Below, in pieces: positions 56,640 through 64,000 of a DNA stretch of 64,000 nucleotides. The stretch is from assembly GCA_032433765.1 (NCBI GenBank), contig JAVIAB010000092.1, positions 104,383,779 to 104,447,778 of the forward strand. Reading direction: 5' to 3'. This DNA comes from Megaustenia siamemsis (Eukaryota; Mollusca; Gastropoda; Stylommatophora; Ariophantidae). The position numbers and the translations under genes are program-made. The first letter of the stretch is position 1. Each line of letters opens with the position of its first letter. The notes under the pieces were generated by a model. That model was not told the DNA's origin. It worked only from the letters and a program-made list of their open reading frames with translations, and ran no database searches.

Positions 56640-58840
56640 TGCCAAAGCTTGAGCTCTGGAGAGGATACTCCAGGAACACCGTTTTGGTGTCGGTACAGTG
56701 AGAGTGATAGAAGTGTATGGACTTCATCGCATAGCTACCGCCCGCTTAAAGCTGGCAAGCCCCAGCCACTAAGGTGCTATCTCGTCATTGCCTAATTTCT
56801 CCATTGGGTGTATTGGAATTAGAGAAAACCCGAAAGATATACTGTTACCTTCCACACCTGCCACATCACAGAAATCAACAACCAAGAAACTTAACCTACG
56901 ATTGGTTTGCTGGAACGTCCGCACCATGCAAGTTGACCTATCTGACAATTTTCACGATATAAACGACGCCAGAAAGATTAGTCATCTCTAATCAATAACC
57001 AGCTAAAAAGAATTCCGGTGGATATAGTCGTGCTCCAAGAAACCCGATTGGTAGACCAGTTACCCTCATAAGTGTATACGCTCCGACCTAGTGTTCTTCA
57101 TCTGAAACCAATGACAATTTCTCAAAAATGTTACACAAGTCATGGAAAGTATACCAGGAGAAGATCGCACTGTTCTACTGGAAGATTTCAATGCTATAGT
57201 TGGTGCAGGCAAAGATGGCCATCTTGTTGCGGTCGTTTTGGAGTTGGTAAAATAAATGACAAAGGTCAACGTCTTCTAAAGTGTTGCACCTAAATCCCAA
57301 TGCGGCTATAGATTCGGAAGATCAACTAAGGATATAATTGTTTCTTTACGCCTGCTTAAAAAAATATCGAGAGCAGATATAAGTCTCTCTTCATCGCCTT
57401 TATCGATTTCAATGCTATAGTTGGTGCAGGCAAAGATGGCCATCTTGTTGCGGTCGTTTTGGAGTTGGTAAAATAAATGACAAAGGTCAACGTCTTCTAA
57501 AGTGTTGCACCTAAATCCCAATGCGGCTATAGATTCGGAAGATCAACTAAGGATATAATTGTTTCTTTACGCCTGCTTAAAAAAATATCGAGAGCAGATA
57601 TAAGTCTCTCTTCATCGCCTTTATCGACCTTATAAAGGCCTTTGACCTTGTCAGCAGTTACGGTCTCTTCAAAATACTATTTAAAATAGGCTGCTTACAT
57701 ACTCTGATGACGCTAGGTAAATTGTTTCATGAGGATATCATGGGTATCATTCAATACGACAGCAGCACATCACAACCCTTCAACATACACAGTGGTGTCA
57801 AGAAGTGATGTTTTCTTGCTCCGACCCTTTTTAGAATCTTCTTCGCTTTTCTATTGACACATGCATTCTGAAATGTGAACGAAGGAGTCTATTTTCATAT
57901 TAGATTTGATGGTTGGTTCTCGCAAGACTAAAGTCAAGGTCCAAAATCACACATATCACTATTAGAGACCTGTTATTTGCTGACGATGATGCACTTGTCA
58001 CGCAAAGTCAGGAAGAGCTCCAGAACATGATGCATCGTTTTTGCGCATGTCTGCAGGGACTTCGGCCTAACAATAACTTAACAATAACAAAAAGCAAAAA
58101 CTAATATACTTGGTTATGACGTCGAAGCAACTCTTGCAATCTTTATCGACAAAAACACAAATTTGATGTATGCAGCAGTATAATTATCTGTGACCCATTA
58201 TTAACAACAAATTATCTTGTAATACAGAAGTTGACACCCGCATTGGTAAAGCTGCTACCACCTTCGGCCGTCTTTCTAGTTGTTTTTGGCAAAACAGTAA
58301 ATTGGCAATTAAAACAAAGGCCCCAGTTTACAATGCCTGCATCATTAGTATACTTCTGTTTGGTAGCGAATCATAGACAATCTATGCAAAGCAAGAGAGA
58401 AGGATAAATGCATTATATATGTGATGTGTTCGTCCTATTCTTAGTATCACCTGGAAGGACGAAGTGATAAACGTGGAGGTCCTCACTCACACAGGCCTTT
58501 CGAACATCTACATCCTGATCAAACAAAGTAATTTACACTGGCTTGGCCACGTACACGTATGAAAGATGGTCGCATACCAAAATATATATACTCAATGGAC
58601 AACTAGTAGATGGCAAAAAACCTAGAGGGTGCCGAGAACTTTGATTTGTAGACGTGTGTAAACTTGACATGAAGATTCTGAACATACACCCCGCAGCCTG
58701 GGAAGAAATAGATGCAGGCTGCAATCTTTGGAAATACTCTAAAACTCAAACAAGAAGCAGACAGATTTATAGAAAAAAAAGAGAATATACCGCTAAAGAA
58801 AAGAAAAATAATAATATTTCTAGATGCGCTGCAAAATCCA
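56640..58840 (+). mobile_element. LINE-H copy 1: 5' region, EN and RT, internally deleted
   Basis: The 5' part (GCTGGCAAGCCCCAGCCACT at about 56751) leads into the endonuclease start: LRLVCWNVRTMQVDL at about 56900, VDIVVLQETRLVDQ at about 57025 and LEDFNAIVGAGKDGH near 57180. It then jumps to RT: QCGYRFGRSTKDII, FIDLIKAFDLVS (motif A, 57620), LLFADDDALVTQS (catalytic, 57970), TRIGKAATTFGRLSS, HWLGHVHV and NIHPAAWEEIDAGC at the end. Several stops. The EN middle to RT start is missing, and the region 57184-57625 is duplicated in tandem. Confidence 0.85.
57184..57625 (+). repeat. Perfect 221-bp tandem duplication inside LINE-H
   Basis: 57184-57404 and 57405-57625 read the same throughout by eye, from GATTTCAATGCTATAGTTGG to CGCCTTTATC. 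The junction duplicates the EN/RT deletion scar. Both copies keep the same stops. Confidence 0.95.
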
Positions 58841-58972
58841 TAGTCAACTGTGACTGACGGAAGCTACAATAGACGATCTACGTTCTCATTACTCATGTGC
58901 CTAACTTTCCTAGGCAAACAGGCCAAAGGTCACCTTTCGGGCCTACTCTTGCATTGAAGTCACCCAGTAGAG

Positions 58973-60435
58973 CTCATCATCATCATCATCAGCTTCATCG
59001 AGTGCCGTCACTGCAACGAAGGTTAGCTACCATGGAGCACCATTCCACTCTGTTTCTTGCTCTGATGGTGCAGGTTGTCATAGATTGATTTGTCCATCTT
59101 TTGATGTTACTCGTCCATGTTAGTCTTGGTCTGCCTCTGCCTCTTTTACCTTGTAATTTCCCTTCCAATATTACTTTTATTATGGTGTTGTGTCTTTTAA
59201 CGTGCCCTAAAAATGCCATGTGTCTTGTCTGAATTGTATTTCTATCTATCTATTAACCTTTCGAGCCGTAGCCGGCCCATAGGGCGTAGACCAAGATACT
59301 CCTTCTCTTATCTGAATTTTTGTTCTAGTAGTTTTCAATTCTTTTAAAGATATTTTATCAAATCTCGTCATTTGTCTCTGTTCTGTGCAAGCTGCTCTAT
59401 CTCATTGAGGGAGCCGAATCCTGCTGCTCTTGTCTCTCTCATCAATCTTCTTCTCAGTGTCTCTCTGGGTCTTCCTCTTTTTCTCTTACCTGTTGTTTCC
59501 CATATGAGGGCTTGCTTTGCTATTCGGTTACATCTCTTCTCATCACATGTCCAAAATTATGACCATCGTCTTTTCTTTATTACTGAAGATATTAGTGGTT
59601 GACTGGCGATTTCTCTAATTTCCTTGTTTGTTTTGAATCCGTTCCACGCTATACCAAGTATTTTCCTTAGACATTTATTTTCGAATGTGTTCAACTTTGT
59701 TTCTATATCTCTTGTTGTTTTTCAGCTTTCACACGCATACGTAAAGGTTGATAGTACATTTGATTTGAATAGTCTAAATTTTGTGTTTCTGCTGATGAAT
59801 TTTGATTTCTACAACTTTTCAAGGCTTCTGAAAGACTTTGCTGCTTTAGCTATTCGGATTCTAATTTCTTTGCTTGTATCCCCTTCTCGATTAATGTGAC
59901 TTCTAAGAATTGTATTTAGTAGTCTCTTTTTATTTTTAGTTGTTTTAAAACTTCATCATTTGTTTTATTTTCTTTCCATTCATTTCTACCTATCTTCTAT
60001 AAATCCACATTTCAAAGGCTTCAATTTTCTGTTCTGTTTTTTGTGTGTCTAATGTCCATGTTTCTGCACCATACAGGAATATTGAGCAGATGTAACATTT
60101 TGTATATTTTTCATGGCATTTAAATTACTTTTTGCAATATCTATTCTATTGTTTTTTTTTCAGTTTTACATTTTCCATCATTGGTTATAGTATGTCCAAG
60201 GTAGTTGTAGTTCTGAACTGTCTCCAGATGTATTCCTTCAACTATGATATTTAATTGTAGGTCTTGAGAATTTTCTTTGTTTATGATCATAGTTTTAGTC
60301 TTTTTGATATTCATATCTAGCCCATATTTTTTGCTTGTTATGTCTATCACATTAAGTAAATGTTGTAGGTCTTTAGGATTTTCTGCTAGTAGAACAGCCT
60401 CATCAGCATATCTTACGTTATTCCAGTAGAACTAA
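58973..60435 (-). mobile_element. LINE-A copy 3, split by LINE-L
   Basis: The pieces 58973-59241 and 59908-60435. The minus strand encodes VRYADEAVLLAEN (YADD changed to YADE), SKKYGLDMNIKKTKTMIINK, TVQNYNYLGHTITNDGKCK, FLGHVKRHNTIIK and RGRGRPRLTWTSNIKRW, with an (ATC)n tail at 58973. Frameshifts occur between the blocks. It covers more of the RT end than the other LINE-A copies. Confidence 0.85.
59231..59918 (-). mobile_element. LINE-L insertion with 11-bp TSD and (GATA)n tail
   Basis: Insert 59242-59907 flanked by GAATTGTATTT at 59231-59241 and 59908-59918. The minus strand encodes GKRKRGRPRETLRRRLMRET, then EIEQLAQNRDK and a PMGRLRLER end, finishing in GATAGATAG. 5'-truncated, decayed frame. 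It is younger than the LINE-A copy it interrupts. Confidence 0.88.
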
Positions 60436-60589
60436 ATGTTCTATTTACAAGATCATTATGACTAGTAAGCCCAGCTGGGGATAGAGCTCACCTTCAATAT
60501 TGATTGAAGAACTTAGTGTTGGAACAAAAACCCAGAACAAGGTCATCAGTTGAGACGCTGTATTAATTATCTTTCTGGTGAGTATATGT

Positions 60590-60800
60590 TTATGGAGCCG
60601 CGACATCTCTGTGGTCAGAGAGCTGGACTTCCATTAACCAGAGGTTGGGTCCTTATCGACAGCTCCCACGTTCACCCAGCCTTAAATGTGTACCGGATGT
60701 ATTGTCTGAGAAAACTAATTATAGTACCCTAAAAATGTTGTGCCGATATTCTATAAAAAAAATATGGGCACTAACATCATGTGACGTAACGGAGCTATTT
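60590..60800 (+). mobile_element. SINE-1 copy, diverged
   Basis: TGGAGCCGCGACATCTCTGT, a B-box trace GGTTGGGTCC, then CACGTTCACCCAGCCTTAAA and CACTAACATCATGTGACG. Head and body are in the right order, but with a deletion in the middle and many substitutions. Confidence 0.8.
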
Positions 60801-60824
60801 TTTTAATCATATTTAGCAGTTTGT

Positions 60825-61060
60825 TCGTTATGGAGAAACTAACACCGTTTTTTCTTCTTTTCTCTGTGGCTTTTCATTGCCAGGAAAATGAATGTATGTG
60901 TGTTATTTTTCATTTAAGGACCTTGAATTGGGTAGGGTGTTTCTTGGAGGGCAGCGATGTTAACGTGAGGTCTTGTAAGTTCGTTGTTGATGAAGTAGGT
61001 CTTGCAAACGACTTTGATCTACTGGAGATTTATCAGGCCAGTGTCCTTGATTCTCACTTT
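60825..61060 (-). mobile_element. LINE endonuclease fragment
   Basis: The minus strand encodes VNIAALQETPYP (the EN motif normally read as IAALQETR) at about 60980-60945, and in another frame THTHSFSWQ then KATEKRRKNGVSFSIT, a counterpart of the YTFFWQGK..HGVGFAI region of EN domains. The plus-strand frame here (MEKLTPFFLLFSVAF) is its shadow. Confidence 0.5.
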
Positions 61061-62799
61061 TCAGCAGCCAAGCTTAAAAGTTGACTATCACACTATTGGA
61101 TGATTTTTCTTATTGCTCGGTGCCTATTCTACGGTACACTTGTTGTATTAGCCTTAAATCCACGCACTAATTGAGGCAGGTCAACTACGGCGGGACAACA
61201 TCTTATTGACTTGGGATTGCCAAATTTGAGAGGGGCGGTAGATGTCCAGTGGAATCAACCGGAATTCTCCAGTAACCGAAAGCGACCCATGGCGCCACCG
61301 CTACTCCAGTTCAGCTGACTGTGCTTAGAACATGCTTTCCGTCTTGTGTCGACGCTGTCAATCAAAGTTGCTGTGTTCTCTCCAGTAGTGATTAGGAAGA
61401 TCGGTGTCGGTCTTGATGTCGGTTTCTCCTCTCACACAGCTCCTTGATGGATGCAACTAGGTCGATTTAGCCTTGCACCAACTACGTCACATGAGTTATC
61501 ATAAGGACACTTATTACAGTATCTAACTGCTTCCGCGACTCTGACTCCTGATTTGCTCTCTGGTTTACTCCCAAATCTTTTCCTCCGCACAGGCATAATC
61601 GCAAGGCAGCGGAGGTTTAAGATGAGTTTTGCTTTTCCATGCCACGGCTGACGAGGCTAGTCTACACGGACTTTAAGTATTAATGTAGGCTATATCCATC
61701 GCCATTAACTTTTCTACAATTCTCTCATTTCTAAGTTTTGTTAGATTCTTTCATTATTTCTTCGCGCCATTTTAATCCCATTATTCTCTTTTTATTGCCT
61801 GACCTCTTCATTGTTAATTCACATAGCCATCTATATATTTGGCAATACCTAACGACTGACTTGAAATTCCCGGAAAACCCCCAACTAGCGAGAAGTTTTC
61901 GGCTCTGCGAGCAAGAACGCGGATGGGTAGAGTGACGTCAGTCATCTATTGGTCCAACATCTGAAAACGTCACCCTAGTTGCAAAATTTTCCGGTTTCAT
62001 TTTCTGTCCCAGGCCTTTGTAAATCAATAGAATATAATGGGGTTTGTAATGTTATTCCATATTCTACAATAGTTATCTTATCGTGCAATTGCACTTCCTT
62101 ATTCTCTCACTAATGGGGTTTATATATGTTCTTTTGATGCGTTCTTCACTGAATAATAATATTCACAACAAATAACAAAAACTAAATATTATTAAGCATT
62201 TATTTTACAAAGACAACAAATAACAATGCAGATGTTTGTGGCAGCGAAATGTTAATACAATCCTATGATAAAAATTATAAATAATACAATTATTGAAATA
62301 CAAATATGTTTGTTGTTTTATTGTGGAAAAAAACAGGTTTTATTGACATTTATAATTGAGAGCTAGGTAAAGTTAAATTGATCATTTTCATTTATATATG
62401 AACTATTTTTTTTACTATAAAACAGCAGCATATGATAAATATACATGGTAAGCAATTTGGAAGCGATATAATGGAAAGTTACTTCTTTTTCTTAATGCTC
62501 TAGTGCAATTTTAGTTGACCTTGGTTGTGATCTCACATATTTGTTTAATCTCCTGTATGTTTATTTTTCAAATAGTAATTAAATTATTGACCTTCTACAA
62601 TACCACAATATCAATCTGCGCAGCGTCTTCTCCCTTTGTTGTATAATATTACGTTGTCCACACTGTCAAGCAGTCTAGCGGGTGTTGCATGTAGCACACA
62701 ATGTTCACTAAGATAGGTTAATTTAAGCTAGGACAATTTGTGTTTCCTAACCTCGTAATTAATGCTTGTTATGGTACAATGGTCATCATTGGTCATCAT
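61061..62799. other. Possibly more LINE 5' sequence up to ~61.7 kb; otherwise nothing
   Basis: 61100-61700 could be the 5' region of the LINE whose EN fragment lies next to it, but no motif proves this. From 61740 to 62800 the DNA is AT-rich without a supported feature. Confidence 0.3.
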
Positions 62800-63150
62800 T
62801 GTACCCTACCAGGCATGTTCGTAAGAGGCGAGAAAGGAGGGTTATGCATGGAACTGGCTTTCCCATCCTGTAAAAAAAAAAAAAATAAGCCGAAAAAACT
62901 TCACAAACATGGACAAGTCAAAGACGGAAGCCAACTGAGAGTATTACACAACAGGCCCTTTTTTGGAATCCCCAGGGGAAAAGACAAAGAGGAAGACCAA
63001 GGAATTCTTGGAGAAGACAGATAGAAGCAGAGATGAAGATGATGGGGAAGACATGGAATGATCTTAAAAGAATGGCAAAAAACAGAACGACTTGGAAAGT
63101 GTTTGTTGAAGACCTATGCTCCACTGGGAGCTAAAAAGGTAGAAGAAGAT
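62800..63150 (+). mobile_element. LINE-G copy 3: 5'-like motif joined to 3' end
   Basis: CAGGCATGTTCGTAAGAGGC at about 62810 resembles a LINE 5' motif seen at 45165. An A-run near 62872-62886 is followed by the 3' coding end: RVLHNRPFFGIPRGK, then in other frames EMKMMGKTWNDLKRMAKNRT and WKVFVEDLCSTGS, and an AGAAGAAGATGG tail. Confidence 0.7.
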
Positions 63151-63745
63151 GGTACAATGGTGGTTTCTTTTTTATTTCGATAATCAGTTGGAAAGACACG
63201 TTCTCAGGAAAGAAAAGAGTGGTAAGTGTGTAATAGAAAAATATTATAAAAATATGTACTGCACATCTCGTGCAGGACAAATAACTTTATACCAGCCCTC
63301 AAAAAGGCCAAGTTTCTCAAAGTGGCCAAGCTAGAAGGAGATGATGGTAGTGATATACTAACATAAAGTCAAGACTGAATTTCTTTGAAATTTGTTACTA
63401 AAGAAGAATAACGAACAGTTTAGTTAGCTATTTGCTAATTTGCTGGGCATTTGGATTAGACAGACCATATTAAAGTCGATGTCGATGTTAAAACAATGAA
63501 TGCCAACAAATAACTTTTACGTCAATGAAAAGATTATACACTCAAGAAAGGTTGTGAGTTTATACTAATGTGTTTGCCCTTTCTTCTTTTCTTGTCATAT
63601 CAATGTGTAAGTAGATTTTATTTGATACTTGAATTTATATCTCATAGCATTGTAAATTTGTAAATTGAATTTGAAGCACTTCGTAGGGGGACTGGTTTAT
63701 AGCGTTGAACAGAAAACTGGTTAGGTTTGCATGTTTTAACTTCTA
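63151..63745. other. No recognisable feature
   Basis: AT-rich. GGGGGACTGGTT at 63687 equals the first bases of the SINE-2 head, but nothing after it matches. Confidence 0.35.
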
Positions 63746-64000
63746 AACATCGTCGTTGAGGACGGGCAACCAATGGGTTGGGTGGACATCATTAATGCCC
63801 TCCGAGATGTGGGAAGAGCACAGGACTTCGACAAACACAGATCCATGTCACTTCTTCGGATGATGGAAATGGGAGTTAAGATGGGCACAGCCAGAAATGA
63901 GAAACTTAGTGGCCGTGTAAGAAGACTTATCAACCAACATATAACTGGAGTCGTCAGTCGCTTGACACTGCGGGAATTGCTGAGGAGGGAATCTGAGCAC
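63746..64000 (+). mobile_element. LINE-D copy 3: RNase H C-terminal part, runs off the window
   Basis: One open frame encodes VVEDGQPMGWVDIINALRDV, then SLLRMMEMGVKMGTARNEKL and RRLINQHITGVVSRLTLREL, ending RRESEH at the window edge. It matches LINE-D copy 2 residue for residue over most of its length. The 5' truncation falls just after the last RNase H Asp. Confidence 0.88.

Noticed and set aside
60821..61084. An 87-codon frame beginning MEKLTPFFLLFSVAF, like a secreted peptide
   Set aside because: The opposite strand encodes a LINE endonuclease motif (IAALQET) over the same bases. The frame is most likely its shadow.
63685..63700. A SINE-2 copy start (GGGGGACTGGTT)
   Set aside because: Only 12 bases match; no B-box or body follows.

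Overview
The window looks like animal nuclear DNA: AT-rich, with no bacterial operon structure, and built almost wholly from decayed or recently inserted transposable elements and tandem repeats. The element mix (RTE/CR1/I-like LINE fragments with microsatellite tails, tRNA-derived SINEs, a mariner DD34D pair, a hAT element) and one multiple-EGF-type fragment fit a lophotrochozoan, perhaps a mollusc. That taxon is inference, not proof. No intact host gene is visible. Family names used here (LINE-A, LINE-B, SINE-1 and so on) are provisional labels for repeats related to each other inside this window.

Layout. 0-11 kb: a SINE-1 copy, a broken EGF-like exon fragment, a composite repeat (M1), LINE-A and LINE-B remnants, and a dense SINE cluster at 8.6-10.4 kb that includes a composite SINE with two tRNA-like heads inside one target-site duplication (TSD). 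12.8-19 kb: a LINE-D reverse transcriptase (RT) fragment that runs into a roughly 100-copy 17-bp minisatellite, then another SINE-1, and a LINE 3' end that runs into a 51-bp minisatellite. 19.8-29.4 kb: many LINE fragments, including an RNase H piece of LINE-D and a young LINE-B copy with a 16-bp TSD. 29.6-32.5 kb: a 38-bp repeat array interrupted by an I-like LINE (open frame of 473 codons with RNase H) and by a SINE-2 copy. 37.8-40.6 kb: a hAT transposon inside a LINE-C 3' end. 41-46.9 kb: a LINE with a 5' inversion, the second composite repeat (M2), and LINE-B and LINE-E remnants. 47.4-50.6 kb: three SINE-1 copies, each with a clear TSD. 51.9-55.7 kb: two nearly identical mariner copies in inverted orientation, the second inside a LINE-A copy. 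56-61 kb: a LINE-H copy with endonuclease (EN) and RT and a perfect 221-bp tandem duplication, then LINE-A interrupted by LINE-L. 62.8-64 kb: a LINE-G 3' end and a LINE-D fragment that leaves the window.

The elements do not form a pathway. They form nested insertions whose relative ages can be read. The most interesting signals are the dimeric SINE, the repeated pattern of minisatellites starting exactly where LINE coding sequence is broken, the M composite repeat with its own internal tandem array, and the two mariner copies that are each disabled by different lesions.
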